Part shown: one piece after another, positions 44,880-54,348 of the stretch
Layout: each line of letters opens with the position of its first letter
Numbering within the stretch: position 1 is the first letter of the stretch
Assembly: GCF_014207255.1 (NCBI RefSeq)
Contig: NZ_JACHCZ010000001.1
Coordinates: 1,851,378 to 1,915,377 of the forward strand
Direction: 5' to 3'
Length of the DNA stretch: 64,000 bases
Source: Pseudomonas sp. JAI120
GTDB lineage: Bacteria > Pseudomonadota > Gammaproteobacteria > Pseudomonadales > Pseudomonadaceae
Made by a program: the position numbers and the translations under genes
Notes under the pieces: model-generated
What the model saw: the letters and a program-made list of their open reading frames with translations, nothing else
Database searches by the model: none
Told to the model about the DNA's origin: nothing

Positions 44880-45938
44880 ATGAGCAAGCAACCCTCCCTG
44901 AGCTACAAGGACGCCGGTGTAGACATCGACGCCGGTGAAGCATTGGTCGAACGCATCAAGAGCGTCGCCAAGCGCACCGCGCGCCCCGAAGTCATGGGCG
45001 GCCTGGGCGGTTTTGGCGCCCTCTGCGAGATCCCGGCAGGCTACAAGCAGCCTGTATTGGTTTCCGGCACCGACGGTGTGGGCACCAAGCTGCGCCTGGC
45101 ACTGAACCTGAACAAGCACGACAGCATTGGCATCGATCTGGTGGCCATGTGCGTCAACGACCTGGTGGTATGCGGTGCCGAGCCGTTGTTCTTCCTCGAC
45201 TACTATGCCACCGGCAAGCTGAACGTCGAGACCGCCACCCAGGTGGTGACCGGCATCGGCGCCGGCTGCGAACTGTCGGGTTGCTCCCTGGTCGGCGGCG
45301 AAACCGCTGAAATGCCAGGTATGTACGAAGGCGAAGACTACGACCTGGCCGGCTTCTGCGTCGGCGTCGTGGAAAAAGCCGAGATCATCGACGGCTCCAA
45401 AGTGGCTGCCGGTGACGCCCTGCTCGCCCTGCCATCGTCCGGCCCGCACTCCAACGGTTACTCGCTGATCCGCAAGATCATCGAAGTGTCCGGCGCCGAC
45501 ATCGAGAACATCCAACTCGACGGCAAACCGCTGACCGACCTGCTGATGGCCCCGACCCGCATTTACGTCAAGCCGCTGCTCAAGCTGATCAAGGACACCG
45601 GCGCCGTCAAGGCCATGGCCCACATCACCGGTGGCGGCCTGCTGGACAACATCCCGCGCGTACTGCCAAAAGGCGCCCAGGCGATCGTCGACGTGGCCAG
45701 CTGGCAGCGTCCTGCGGTATTCGACTGGCTGCAAGAGAAAGGCAACGTCAACGAAACCGAAATGCACCGCGTGCTGAACTGCGGCGTGGGCATGGTCATC
45801 TGCGTGGCGCAAGAACACGTTGAAACCGCGCTGAACGTTCTGCGTGAAGCCGGCGAGCAGCCTTGGGTCATCGGCCAGATCGCCACCGCCGCCGAAGGCG
45901 CGGCTCAGGTTGAACTGAAGAACCTCAAGGCGCATTGA
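44880..45938 (+). CDS. purM: Phosphoribosylformylglycinamidine cyclo-ligase
   Basis: Fifth step of purine synthesis: ATP-dependent closure of FGAM to AIR. The 352 residues show the PurM pattern: [90 protein letters not shown] and [16 protein letters not shown]. Length fits the family. Its stop overlaps the purN ATG (TGATG), so the two are translationally coupled. Confidence 0.98.
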   Translation: MSKQPSLSYKDAGVDIDAGEALVERIKSVAKRTARPEVMGGLGGFGALCEIPAGYKQPVLVSGTDGVGTKLRLALNLNKHDSIGIDLVAMCVNDLVVCGAEPLFFLDYYATGKLNVETATQVVTGIGAGCELSGCSLVGGETAEMPGMYEGEDYDLAGFCVGVVEKAEIIDGSKVAAGDALLALPSSGPHSNGYSLIRKIIEVSGADIENIQLDGKPLTDLLMAPTRIYVKPLLKLIKDTGAVKAMAHITGGGLLDNIPRVLPKGAQAIVDVASWQRPAVFDWLQEKGNVNETEMHRVLNCGVGMVICVAQEHVETALNVLREAGEQPWVIGQIATAAEGAAQVELKNLKAH

Positions 45939-46588
45939 TGTCCCAGACCTGTGATGTCGTGGTGCTGCTCTCCGGCACCGGCAGTAACTTGCAGGCCCTG
46001 ATCGACAGCACGCGCACCGGCGACAGCCCGGTGCGCATCGCTGCGGTGATCTCCAACCGCAGCGACGCCTACGGCCTGCAACGCGCCAGGGACGCGGGTA
46101 TCGAAACCCGCTCGCTGGATCACAAGGCTTTCGAAGGCCGCGAGGCCTTCGACAGCGCCCTGGTCGACCTGATCGACGCCTTCAACCCCAAACTCGTGGT
46201 ACTGGCCGGTTTCATGCGCATCCTCAGCGCTGATTTCGTGCGCCACTATGAAGGGCGCCTGCTGAATATCCACCCGTCCCTGCTGCCCAAATACAAAGGC
46301 ATGCACACGCACCAGCGCGCGCTGGATGCCGGTGACAGCGAGCATGGCTGCAGCGTGCACTTCGTCACCGAGGAACTCGATGGCGGGCCTCTGGTCGTAC
46401 AGGCAGTGGTTCCGGTAGAGTCTGACGACTCCGCGCAGACACTTGCGCAGCGGGTTCATACCCAGGAACACAGGATTTACCCGCTGGCTGTGCGCTGGTT
46501 TGCCGAGGGGCGGTTGATTCTTGGTGACCAGGGTGCATTATTGGACGGCCAGTTACTTGCGGCCAGCGGCCACTTGATTCGAACCTAG
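45938..46588 (+). CDS. purN: Phosphoribosylglycinamide formyltransferase
   Basis: Third step of purine synthesis: formyl transfer from 10-formyltetrahydrofolate to GAR. The 216 residues have VLLSGTGSNLQALID (phosphate binding), LAGFMRILSADFV and the active-site NIHPSLLPKYKGMHTHQRALDAGDSEHGCSVHFV with Asn, His and Asp. The start is the ATG overlapping the purM stop. The DUF3108 gene follows after 8 bases. Confidence 0.97.
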   Translation: MSQTCDVVVLLSGTGSNLQALIDSTRTGDSPVRIAAVISNRSDAYGLQRARDAGIETRSLDHKAFEGREAFDSALVDLIDAFNPKLVVLAGFMRILSADFVRHYEGRLLNIHPSLLPKYKGMHTHQRALDAGDSEHGCSVHFVTEELDGGPLVVQAVVPVESDDSAQTLAQRVHTQEHRIYPLAVRWFAEGRLILGDQGALLDGQLLAASGHLIRT

Positions 46589-46596
46589 GAGATTTT

Positions 46597-47310
46597 ATGC
46601 GTCGCGCCTTGCTCTTCGCTTTTGCGCTGTTCGCCTTGCCTGCCGTGCAAGCGGCAGATCTACACCCGTTCTCCGCCAGCTACACCGCCGACTGGAAACA
46701 GTTGCCCATGAGTGGTTCGGCAGAACGCAGCCTGACCAAGAACGGTGACGGCACCTGGACCTTGAACTTCAAGGCTTCCATGATGATCGCCAGCCTGACC
46801 GAAACCAGCGTGATCCTATTTGATAAGGACACTCTGCAACCCAAGAGCTACACCTTCGAACGCGGCGGTTTGGGCAAGGCCAAAAAGATCAATCTGGACT
46901 TCGATCCGTCGACCAAAAAAGTAACGGGTTTTGAAAACAAAGACCCGGTCAACGTCCCTCTGCAGAGCGGCATGCTCGACAAATCGACGTACCAGCTGGC
47001 CCTGCAACGCGACGTCGCAGCGGGCAAGAAAAGCATGAGCTACAACGTGGTTGAAGGCACTGACGTCGACACCTACGACTTCCGCGTGATCGGCCCGGAA
47101 AAAGTCCAGACCAAGGTCGGCAGCATTGACGCGATCAAGGTTGAGCGCGTACGCGACCCGACTCAAAGCAAGCGCATCACCCAGATGTGGTTTGCCAAGG
47201 ACCTGGGCGGCATTTTGGTAGCCCTGCGCCAGGTGGAAACCGACGGCAAGGAATACAACATCATGCTGCAGGACGGCACCGTTGACGGCAAGGCCATCAA
47301 GGGCAGCTGA
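46597..47310 (+). CDS. DUF3108 periplasmic protein
   Basis: A 237-residue exported protein with a Sec signal (LLFAFALFALPAVQA). The DUF3108 beta-rich domain starts HPFSASYTADWKQLPMSGSAERSLTKNGDGTWTLNFKAS and ends with TQMWFAKDLGGILVALRQVETDGKEY. The fold is related to lipid-carrier-like beta sheets, but the function is unknown. It is the third gene of purM-purN-DUF3108 and is followed by a terminator. Confidence 0.9.
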   Translation: MRRALLFAFALFALPAVQAADLHPFSASYTADWKQLPMSGSAERSLTKNGDGTWTLNFKASMMIASLTETSVILFDKDTLQPKSYTFERGGLGKAKKINLDFDPSTKKVTGFENKDPVNVPLQSGMLDKSTYQLALQRDVAAGKKSMSYNVVEGTDVDTYDFRVIGPEKVQTKVGSIDAIKVERVRDPTQSKRITQMWFAKDLGGILVALRQVETDGKEYNIMLQDGTVDGKAIKGS

Positions 47311-47331
47311 TTGGCTTGATGAGCTGAAAAG

Positions 47332-47358
47332 AGCCTCGCTGAATGCGGGGCTTTTTTT
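47332..47358 (+). terminator. Terminator of purM-purN-DUF3108
   Basis: AGCCTCGC (47332-47339) pairs with GCGGGGCT (47345-47352), with one G-U pair, followed by seven T. It lies 21 bases past the DUF3108 stop. The rest of the 308-base gap to 47618 holds a REP pair and the promoter of the next small gene. Confidence 0.88.
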
Positions 47359-47392
47359 CGTCTGGGGGTTTTGGGTTCAAGTGTCTGCCGTC

Positions 47393-47464
47393 ATCGGGAG
47401 CAAGCCCCCTCCCACATTTGAACTGCGAACACTTTCCCCTGTGGGAGGGGGCTTGCTCCCGATG
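47393..47464. repeat. REP pair (REPIN), inward arms
   Basis: CGGGAGCAAGCCCCCTCCCAC is followed after 27 bases by its inverse, GTGGGAGGGGGCTTGCTCCC. The order is opposite to that at 7694, 21123 and 49381, and the spacer is shorter. Confidence 0.9.
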
Positions 47465-47618
47465 GCGCCGGCATGACCAACACAGCCGGTATCAAGCTGC
47501 CGCCCAACATGAAACTTCTGTCATAAACCTCTAAAGCGGTTTACTTAGCAAGCTAACAAACCGTATAAAAAGACCTGCGACGACTTGCCGCATACCCACC
47601 AGAAATTGGAGCAAGCAG

Positions 47619-47807
47619 ATGACTGTAAAAGTAACTGAACGCGACGACGAACATATGTCCCACGAAGCGCTGGGCCATGGGATTCATATCTGGGATGTCC
47701 ACCAACAAGACCTGCTGGTCGGCATGTTTCACAACGAGAGCGATGCTCATAATTATAAAAACGAGCTTGAATCGCTTGAGTTGAAGCGCCAGGCACAAAG
47801 CTCCTGA
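47619..47807 (+). CDS. Small conserved-looking acidic protein, unknown
   Basis: A 62-residue soluble protein: TERDDEHMSHEALGHGIHIWDVHQQDLLVGMFHNESDAHNYKNELESLELKR. It has a His/Asp-rich first half and a C-terminal amphipathic helix. GGAG lies 8 bases before the ATG and a strong terminator follows, so it is a real single gene. I do not recognise the family. Confidence 0.75.
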   Translation: MTVKVTERDDEHMSHEALGHGIHIWDVHQQDLLVGMFHNESDAHNYKNELESLELKRQAQSS

Positions 47808-47860
47808 AACTTCGAAATCCTGTAGGCCCCCCAGCCCCACGCAGCTGGGGTGCCTATCAA

Positions 47861-47893
47861 ACACAAACCCCGCCTTTTGAGCGGGGTTTGTGT
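47861..47893 (+). terminator. Strong terminator hairpin
   Basis: ACACAAACCCCGC (47861-47873) pairs perfectly with GCGGGGTTTGTGT (47881-47893) around CTTTTGA. A smaller CCCCAGC/GCTGGGG hairpin precedes it at about 47829-47850. It separates the small gene from the convergent DUF2058 gene. Confidence 0.85.
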
Positions 47894-47958
47894 GTTCTGG
47901 GGCTGCTCCGCAGCCCAACGCAGGGCAAGCATGCTCGCCACCATTCGTTGCTACAGCC

Positions 47959-48504
47959 TTACCACATCAGATCATCCGGGATCTGGTAAGCGGCGTACGG
48001 ATCGTCCTCATCCGGCACCTGGCTTTCGGTGAGGATGTTGAGCTGCACGATACGCTCCGGTGCACGCTCCTGGATCTTCAGCGCCGCTTCACGCGGGATC
48101 ACCTCGTAGCCACCGCCGTGATGCACGATGGCCAGGGAGCCGTTGCTCAGCTTGTTGCGCATCAACGTGTTGACCGATAGGCGCTTGACCTTCTTGTCAT
48201 CCACGAAGTTGTAGTAGTCCTCGGTGGTCAGCTTAGGCAGGCGCGAGGTCTCGATCAGTTGCTTGACCTGGGCCGTACGGGCCTTGGCCTCGGCTTTTTC
48301 CTGCTGCTGGCGGTTGAGTTCCTGGTCACGCTTGACCTTCTCGGCGTGCGCCTCGGCGGCCAGGCGAGCCTGGGTGTCATCGGCCTCGATCTGGCCCTTG
48401 TGGACCAGCCGCTGCTGCTTCTGTTTTTCTTTGCCGACCTGCTTGGCCTGCTTTTGGTTGACCAGACCTGCTTTGAGCAACTGGTCGCGAAGGGAAAGGC
48501 TCAT
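47959..48504 (-). CDS. DUF2058 (YaiL-like) protein
   Basis: A 181-residue highly charged protein: MSLSLRDQLLKAGLVNQKQAKQ, then a long Lys/Gln/Glu-rich helix (residues about 15-90). A C-terminal globular part follows: YYNFVDDKKVKRLSVNTLMRNKLSNGSLAIVHHGGGYEVIPREAA. It matches DUF2058, thought to be a ribosome- or RNA-associated family but not established. It follows mazG by 25 bases. Confidence 0.9.
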   Translation of the reverse strand: MSLSLRDQLLKAGLVNQKQAKQVGKEKQKQQRLVHKGQIEADDTQARLAAEAHAEKVKRDQELNRQQQEKAEAKARTAQVKQLIETSRLPKLTTEDYYNFVDDKKVKRLSVNTLMRNKLSNGSLAIVHHGGGYEVIPREAALKIQERAPERIVQLNILTESQVPDEDDPYAAYQIPDDLMW

Positions 48505-48529
48505 GGTGCTTACTCACTTAGGCAACTGC

Positions 48530-49363
48530 TCAACCGCAGCTGGACACGTTCTTTTCCTGACGTTTGGCTTCGCCCCACAGGGCGTCCAACTCTTCGAGGG
48601 TGCAATCTTCTATGGGTTGGTGGGTGTCGCGCAATGCCTGTTCGATAAATCGGAAACGTCGTTCGAACTTTGCATTGGCGCCACGCAGTGCTGTTTCCGG
48701 ATCGACCTTGAGGTGACGGGCCAAGTTGACCGCCGCGAACAGCAGGTCACCGACTTCATCGGCGATGGCCTCCGGGTCGTTGTCAGCCATGGCTTCGAGC
48801 ACTTCATCCAGCTCTTCGCGCACGTTATCCACCACCGGCAACGCCGATGGCCAGTCGAAGCCGACCTGGCTGGCGCGCTTCTGCAACTTGGCGGCCCGGG
48901 ACAAGGACGGCAACGCAGTCGGCACATCGTCCAGCAGGGACAGTTGCTCCGGCGCGTCGGATTTTTCCGCACGCTCCTCGGCCTTGATCTGCTCCCAGCG
49001 CTCCTTGACCTGTTCTTCGCTGAGCTGAGGTATATCCAGCGGCGCATACAGATCGCCGGTCGGGAACACATGGGGATGACGGCGAATCAGCTTGCGGGTG
49101 ATGCTGTCGATCACCCCGGCAAATTCGAAACGCCCTTCTTCCCGCGCCAGCTGGCTGTAATACACCACTTGGAACAACAGGTCGCCCAACTCACCCTGCA
49201 GATGATCGAAGTCGCCGCGCTCGATGGCGTCGGCCACTTCGTAGGCCTCTTCCAGGGTGTGCGGGACAATGGTGGCGTAGGTTTGCTTGATGTCCCACGG
49301 GCACCCGTATTTCGGGTCTCGCAGGCGGCTCATCAGGTGCAGCAGGTCTTCAAGTGAATACAT
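48530..49363 (-). CDS. mazG: Nucleoside triphosphate pyrophosphohydrolase MazG
   Basis: Hydrolyses NTPs/dNTPs to monophosphates and pyrophosphate, cleaning the nucleotide pool. The 277 residues contain two MazG repeats: GCPWDIKQTYATIVPHTLEEAYEVADAIERGDFDHLQGELGDLLFQVVYY and, near the C-terminus, VREELDEVLEAMADNDPEAIADEVGDLLFAAVNLARHL. Both keep the EExxE and ExxD metal ligands. It lies downstream of relA, separated by a REP pair. It could share a transcript with DUF2058. Confidence 0.95.
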   Translation of the reverse strand: MYSLEDLLHLMSRLRDPKYGCPWDIKQTYATIVPHTLEEAYEVADAIERGDFDHLQGELGDLLFQVVYYSQLAREEGRFEFAGVIDSITRKLIRRHPHVFPTGDLYAPLDIPQLSEEQVKERWEQIKAEERAEKSDAPEQLSLLDDVPTALPSLSRAAKLQKRASQVGFDWPSALPVVDNVREELDEVLEAMADNDPEAIADEVGDLLFAAVNLARHLKVDPETALRGANAKFERRFRFIEQALRDTHQPIEDCTLEELDALWGEAKRQEKNVSSCG

Positions 49364-49380
49364 CTTTCTGTGTCCGATCA

Positions 49381-49470
49381 GTGTGGGAGGGGGCTTGCTC
49401 CCGATAGCGGTGCGTCAGCCACCAGATGTATCAACTGACAGCCTGCTATCGGGAGCAAGCCCCCTCCCAC
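49381..49470. repeat. REP pair (REPIN), outward arms
   Basis: GTGGGAGGGGGCTTGCTCCC and its inverse, GGGAGCAAGCCCCCTCCCAC, enclose about 50 bases. It fills the gap between relA and mazG, which are on the same strand, and may separate their expression. Confidence 0.9.
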
Positions 49471-49495
49471 CTTTAGCCTGCATTCATTCCGCGAA

Positions 49496-51739
49496 TCATG
49501 GGGTACGGTTGCGCCGCGTCTCAATGATGTTCGGCAACTGGGAAATCCGTCCCAGCAACCGCCCCAGTGCGTCCAGCCCCGGAATCTCGATGGTCAGGGA
49601 CATCAGCGCAGTGTTGTCCTCTTTGTTCGAGCGGGTGTTGACCGCCAGCACGTTGATGCGCTCATTGAGCAGCACTTGCGAGACGTCACGCAGCAGGCCG
49701 GAACGGTCGTAGGCACGGATGATGATGTCCACCGGGTAGGTGAGCACCGGCACCGGGCCCCAGCTGACCTGGATAATCCGCTCCGGCTCGCGCCCGCCCA
49801 GTTGCAGCACCGAGGCGCAGTCCTGGCGGTGAATGCTCACGCCACGGCCCTGGGTGATGTAGCCGACGATGGCATCCCCCGGCAACGGCTGGCAGCAGCC
49901 GGCGATTTGCGTCAACAGGTTACCGACGCCCTGGATCTGGATATCGCCGCGCTTGCCGGGCTTGTAGCCGGTGGCTTTGCGTGGGATCAGCTCCAGTTGT
50001 TCGTTGCCGCGCTCCGGCTCGACCAGTTGCTGGGCCAGGTTAACCAGTTGCGCCAGGCGCAGGTCGCCGGCACCGAGGGCGGCGAACATGTCTTCGGCAA
50101 TCTTCATGTTGGCTTTTTCGGCCAGCTTGTCGAAGTCCACCTGTGGCAGGCCCAAGCGGCCCAGCTCGCGTTCGAGCAGGGTCTTGCCGGCGGCGACGTT
50201 CTGGTCGCGTGCCTGCAACTTGAACCAATGCACGATCTTCGCCCGCGCCCGCGATGTGGTGATGTAGCCCAGGTTCGGGTTCAGCCAGTCGCGGCTCGGC
50301 GTGCCGTGCTTGCTGGTGATGATCTCGACCTGCTCGCCGGTTTGCAGGCTGTAGTTGAGCGGTACGATGCGCCCGTTGATCTTGGCGCCCCGGCAGTTAT
50401 GGCCGATTTCGGTGTGCACACGGTAGGCGAAGTCCAGCGGCGTGGCGCCCTTGGGCAGGTCGATGGCATGGCCGTCGGGGGTGAAAATGTAGACCCGGTC
50501 CGGCTCGATATCCACCCGCAGCTGTTCGGCCAGGCCGCCGATGTCGCCGAGTTCTTCGTGCCATTCCAGCACTTGGCGCAGCCAGGAGATTTTCTCTTCG
50601 TACTGGTTGGACCCGGCCTTGACGTCGGTGCCCTTGTAGCGCCAGTGCGCGCACACGCCCAGCTCTGCCTCTTCGTGCATGGCGTGGGTGCGGATCTGCA
50701 CTTCCAGCACCTTGCCCTCGGGGCCGATCACGGCGGTGTGCAGCGAGCGGTAGCCGTTTTCCTTGGGGTTGGCGATGTAGTCGTCGAACTCCTTGGGAAT
50801 GTGCCGCCACAGTGTATGGACGATACCCAGCGCGGTGTAGCAGTCGCGCATTTCCGGTACCAGAACGCGCACGGCGCGCACATCGTAGATCTGGCTGAAG
50901 GCCAGGCCCTTGCGCTGCATTTTGCGCCAGATCGAATAAATGTGTTTGGCACGACCGCTGATGTCGGCATCGACCCCGGTGGCCTGCAACTCGGCGCGCA
51001 ACTGGCCCATCACGTCGCTGATAAAGCGCTCGCGGTCGAGCCGCCGCTCATGCAGCAACGTGGCGATCTGTTTGTATTGATCCGGTTCGAGGTAGCGGAA
51101 GGACAAGTCCTCCAGCTCCCACTTGATATGGCCGATACCCAGGCGGTGGGCCAGCGGCGCGTAGATGTCGAAGACTTCGCGGGCAACGCGGTTGCGCTTT
51201 TCGTCGTCGGCGGTCTTCACCGCACGGATCGCGCAGGTGCGCTCGGCCAGCTTGATCAGGGCGACACGCACATCGTCGACCATCGCCACCAGCATCTTGC
51301 GCAGGTTTTCCACCTGGCCCTGGGTGCCCAGCACCATGGACTGGCGCGGGCTGAGGCTGGCGCTGATGGCGGCCATGCGCAGCACGCCGTCGATCAGCTT
51401 GGCCACAACCGCGCCAAAACGCTGGCTGACGGTCGGCAACTGAATGTGCCCTTCACGCACGCCGCGATAGAGCACGGCGGCGATCAGTGAATCCTGGTCC
51501 AGCTTGAGATCGGCGAGGATCTCGGCGATTTCCAACCCGGTTCGAAAGCTGGAAGTGCCTTCGGCCCAAAGGTTCTTGGCTGCATTGTCTTGTTGCTCAG
51601 ACTCGCGAGCGAACTCGCAGGCTGCTTTCAAGGCTTCACGGTCCAGTGCCGGGTCGACACTGATGGCATGATCCAGCCATGCCTCGAGATTGATACTGCC
51701 GTCGGTGTTGATCGGCTGGTGTGCTCTCACCTGTACCAT
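49496..51739 (-). CDS. relA: GTP pyrophosphokinase RelA ((p)ppGpp synthetase I)
   Basis: Makes (p)ppGpp on stalled ribosomes. The 747 residues comprise a degenerate HD domain (LYRGVREGHIQLPTV in place of an active HD motif), the synthetase domain (YDVRAVRVLVPEMRDCYTALGIVHTLW; ANPKENGYRSLHTAV; EVQIRTHAMHEEAELGVCAHW), a TGS domain (VYIFTPDGHAIDLPKGATPLDFAYRVHTEIGH), a helical/zinc-finger region (IAGCCQPLPGDAIVGYITQGRGVSIHRQDC) and a C-terminal ACT domain. The start at 51739 has AAGG 8 bases upstream; 15 upstream in-frame codons are not family-like. Confidence 0.97.
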   Translation of the reverse strand: MVQVRAHQPINTDGSINLEAWLDHAISVDPALDREALKAACEFARESEQQDNAAKNLWAEGTSSFRTGLEIAEILADLKLDQDSLIAAVLYRGVREGHIQLPTVSQRFGAVVAKLIDGVLRMAAISASLSPRQSMVLGTQGQVENLRKMLVAMVDDVRVALIKLAERTCAIRAVKTADDEKRNRVAREVFDIYAPLAHRLGIGHIKWELEDLSFRYLEPDQYKQIATLLHERRLDRERFISDVMGQLRAELQATGVDADISGRAKHIYSIWRKMQRKGLAFSQIYDVRAVRVLVPEMRDCYTALGIVHTLWRHIPKEFDDYIANPKENGYRSLHTAVIGPEGKVLEVQIRTHAMHEEAELGVCAHWRYKGTDVKAGSNQYEEKISWLRQVLEWHEELGDIGGLAEQLRVDIEPDRVYIFTPDGHAIDLPKGATPLDFAYRVHTEIGHNCRGAKINGRIVPLNYSLQTGEQVEIITSKHGTPSRDWLNPNLGYITTSRARAKIVHWFKLQARDQNVAAGKTLLERELGRLGLPQVDFDKLAEKANMKIAEDMFAALGAGDLRLAQLVNLAQQLVEPERGNEQLELIPRKATGYKPGKRGDIQIQGVGNLLTQIAGCCQPLPGDAIVGYITQGRGVSIHRQDCASVLQLGGREPERIIQVSWGPVPVLTYPVDIIIRAYDRSGLLRDVSQVLLNERINVLAVNTRSNKEDNTALMSLTIEIPGLDALGRLLGRISQLPNIIETRRNRTP

Positions 51740-51862
51740 CTTGCTTACCTTCCCTACGACGCACCTTGGATGCGCCAAAATCATCGCCGACCTTTTTACT
51801 GCGAACTCCGTGGCAGATCATAGGCCTTGGAGAACGCAGGCCAGTCGGATTAAACGGGCATC

Positions 51863-53215
51863 CTAGCCCGCTTCAAATAACGCCATGGCCTCGACATGCG
51901 CTGTCTGCGGAAACATGTCGAGGATCCCGGCACGTTTTAGCCGGTAGCCTTGCTTGACCAGCTCAACCGTGTCCCGCGCCAGCGTCGCCGGGTTGCAGGA
52001 CACATACACCAGGCGCTTGGCCCCCAGGGTGGCGAGCTTGCGCACAACCTCTTGGGCACCATCGCGGGGTGGGTCCAAGAGTACCGCAGAAAAGCCCTGT
52101 TTGGCCCATTCCGCGTCAGTCAAAGGCTGGGACAAATCGGCCTGAAAAAACTGCGCATTATGCAAATTATTGTTGATGGCGTTCTGCGCAGCCCGGCCCA
52201 CCATGGTCTGCACACCTTCCACCGCCACCACTTCGCGCACCTGTTTCGCCAGTGGCAGGGCAAAGTTGCCCAGGCCGCAGAACAGGTCCAGCACCCGCTC
52301 ATCAGGCTGCGGCGCCAGCCAGTCCAGGGCCTGGGCAACCATCGCCTCGTTGACTCCGGCGTTGACCTGGACAAAATCCCCTGGTCGGTACGCCAACTCC
52401 AAATTCCACGCGTCCAATCGGAAACCTAGTGATTGATCGGGCTCAATCGGTTCCGGCTGACCTTCCCCATGTAGCCACAGCTGGGCTTCATGGAAGCTGC
52501 AAAATTCTTTCAGGATCAGCAGATCCGCGTCCGACAACGGCGCCATATGCCGCAGCAGCACGGCGACGGACGAGCCACTGAACAACTCCACATGCCCCAA
52601 GGCCTGAGGTTTGCTCAAGCGACGCAGCATGTTCGGCAGGCGCTGCATGATCGGTTGCAAGGCCTGTACCAGCACCGGGCAATCATCGATGGCGACGATG
52701 TCCTGGCTGGCCACGGCGCGGAAACCCACCTCGAGTTTTTTCGCCTTGGCATCCCAGCGCACGGCCACGCGGGCGCGGCGTCGGTAAGCGAATTCCGGCC
52801 CGCTCAGCGGTGCAGCCCACTCCTGCGGTTCGACACCGGCCACGCGGGACAGTTGCTCGGCGAGCATGCGCTGTTTCAGGGCAAGTTGTTCGTCATGGGG
52901 CAAGTGCTGCACGCTGCAACCACCACAGCGGCCGAAGTGCGCGCACGGTGCCGGACGACGCAGCTCGCTGGCCTTGAACACGCGTTCGGTGCGGGCCTCG
53001 ACCACTTTGCCGTGGGTGCCCAACACTCGCGCTTCAACCTCTTCGCCGGCCAGCGCACCGTTCACAAACCAGGTGCGGCCTTCAAAGAACACGATGCCGC
53101 GGCCGTCGTTGGCCAGGCGCTCGATGGTCAGGCGTTGCTTCTTGCCCACGGGAATCTGTGGGGCCCGGCTGCCGCCCGTCGGTTGGAAGCGCAGGCCTCT
53201 CTCGTGCTTGGCCAT
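51863..53215 (-). CDS. rlmD: 23S rRNA (uracil-1939-C5)-methyltransferase RlmD
   Basis: An SAM-dependent, iron-sulfur RNA methyltransferase. The 450 residues have an N-terminal TRAM domain ([36 protein letters not shown]), the 4Fe-4S cysteines in [15 protein letters not shown], the SAM site [27 protein letters not shown], and the catalytic cysteine in [12 protein letters not shown]. Its ATG overlaps the cysM stop by one base (TGATG). The relA gene follows 123 bases downstream. Confidence 0.96.
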   Translation of the reverse strand: MAKHERGLRFQPTGGSRAPQIPVGKKQRLTIERLANDGRGIVFFEGRTWFVNGALAGEEVEARVLGTHGKVVEARTERVFKASELRRPAPCAHFGRCGGCSVQHLPHDEQLALKQRMLAEQLSRVAGVEPQEWAAPLSGPEFAYRRRARVAVRWDAKAKKLEVGFRAVASQDIVAIDDCPVLVQALQPIMQRLPNMLRRLSKPQALGHVELFSGSSVAVLLRHMAPLSDADLLILKEFCSFHEAQLWLHGEGQPEPIEPDQSLGFRLDAWNLELAYRPGDFVQVNAGVNEAMVAQALDWLAPQPDERVLDLFCGLGNFALPLAKQVREVVAVEGVQTMVGRAAQNAINNNLHNAQFFQADLSQPLTDAEWAKQGFSAVLLDPPRDGAQEVVRKLATLGAKRLVYVSCNPATLARDTVELVKQGYRLKRAGILDMFPQTAHVEAMALFEAG

Positions 53216-54117
53216 CAGTTGGGTTCGTCGAAAATGCCGGTCGACAAGTAACGGTCGCCTCGGTCACAGATGATCGCGACGATCACCGCGTTTTCCACTT
53301 CCTTGGACAAGCGCAACATACCCGCCACGGCACCGCCGGACGACACGCCGCAGAAGATGCCTTCTTCACGCGCCAGGCGGCGAGTGGTGTCTTCGGCTTC
53401 ACGCTGGGCCATGTCGATGATGCGGTCCACGCGCGTCGCGTTGTAGATCTTCGGCAAATACTCTTCGGGCCAGCGACGAATGCCTGGGATGGCCGCACCT
53501 TCCATCGGTTGCAGGCCGACGATCTGGATCGCCGGGTTCTGCTCCTTGAGGTAGCGCGAGTTGCCCATGATCGTGCCGGTGGTGCCCATGGAGCTGACGA
53601 AATGGGTGATGGTGCCCTGGGTCTGGCGCCAGATTTCCGGACCGGTGGTGGTGTAGTGCGCTTCGGGGTTGTCCCCATTGGCGAACTGGTCCAGCACCTG
53701 GCCACGGCCTTCGGCGGCCATGCGCTCAGCGAGGTCGCGGGCGCCTTCCATGCCTTCTTCCTGGGTGACCAGCACCAACTCGGCGCCATAAGCGGTCATC
53801 GCCGCCTTGCGCTCGGCGCTGCCGTTGTCGGGCATGATCAGCACCATCTTGTAACCCTTGATCGCGGCGGCCATGGCCAGGGCGATCCCGGTGTTACCGG
53901 AGGTGGCTTCGATCAGGGTGTCACCGGGCTTGATCTGCCCACGCAGCTCGGCGCGGGTGATCATCGACAGCGCCGGGCGGTCTTTTACCGAGCCGGCCGG
54001 GTTGTTCCCTTCGAGCTTGAGCAACAGGGTATTGCTGGTTTCACCCGCCATGCGTTGCAAGCGGACCAGGGGCGTGTTGCCGACGCAATCGGCGATTGTA
54101 GGGTACTGCAAGGTCAT
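53215..54117 (-). CDS. cysM: Cysteine synthase B (O-acetylserine sulfhydrylase B)
   Basis: A PLP enzyme making cysteine (or S-sulfocysteine from thiosulfate). The 300 residues show the PLP-lysine K45 in [11 protein letters not shown], the phosphate loop [16 protein letters not shown] and the CysM-specific [11 protein letters not shown]. They also show [14 protein letters not shown]. The start [20 protein letters not shown] at 54117 gives the family length; the 22-codon upstream extension is rejected. First gene of the pair cysM-rlmD. Confidence 0.96.
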   Translation of the reverse strand: MTLQYPTIADCVGNTPLVRLQRMAGETSNTLLLKLEGNNPAGSVKDRPALSMITRAELRGQIKPGDTLIEATSGNTGIALAMAAAIKGYKMVLIMPDNGSAERKAAMTAYGAELVLVTQEEGMEGARDLAERMAAEGRGQVLDQFANGDNPEAHYTTTGPEIWRQTQGTITHFVSSMGTTGTIMGNSRYLKEQNPAIQIVGLQPMEGAAIPGIRRWPEEYLPKIYNATRVDRIIDMAQREAEDTTRRLAREEGIFCGVSSGGAVAGMLRLSKEVENAVIVAIICDRGDRYLSTGIFDEPN

Positions 54118-54247
54118 GGCGTATTCGCAATCCAGACTGCGGGGGCGAACATCATACCGGGAAAGGTCGGCGGGCCATATCACGCAAAGTGCGGTGCTTA
54201 TGGTTTAAAGGAATAAGCGGAAAAGAGGGTGAGCTTGAGGGCCCCAC

Positions 54248-54328
54248 CGGGAGCGAGCCCCCTCCCACACTGGACCGCATTCTCATGCTGGAACTCGGTC
54301 GAATGTGGGAGGGGGCTTACTCCCGATG
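54248..54328. repeat. REP pair (REPIN), inward arms
   Basis: GGGAGCGAGCCCCCTCCCAC is followed by its inverse, GTGGGAGGGGGCTTACTCCC. The left and right arms each have a single change from the consensus (GCGAG, CTTAC), suggesting decay. It lies between cysM and the DTW-domain gene. Confidence 0.85.
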
Positions 54329-54348
54329 GCCGCGCGTCGATACCCCGC

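Noticed and set aside
49676..51490. 604-codon plus-strand frame across relA
   Set aside because: Antisense shadow of relA; His/Gln/Leu-rich sequence without domains.
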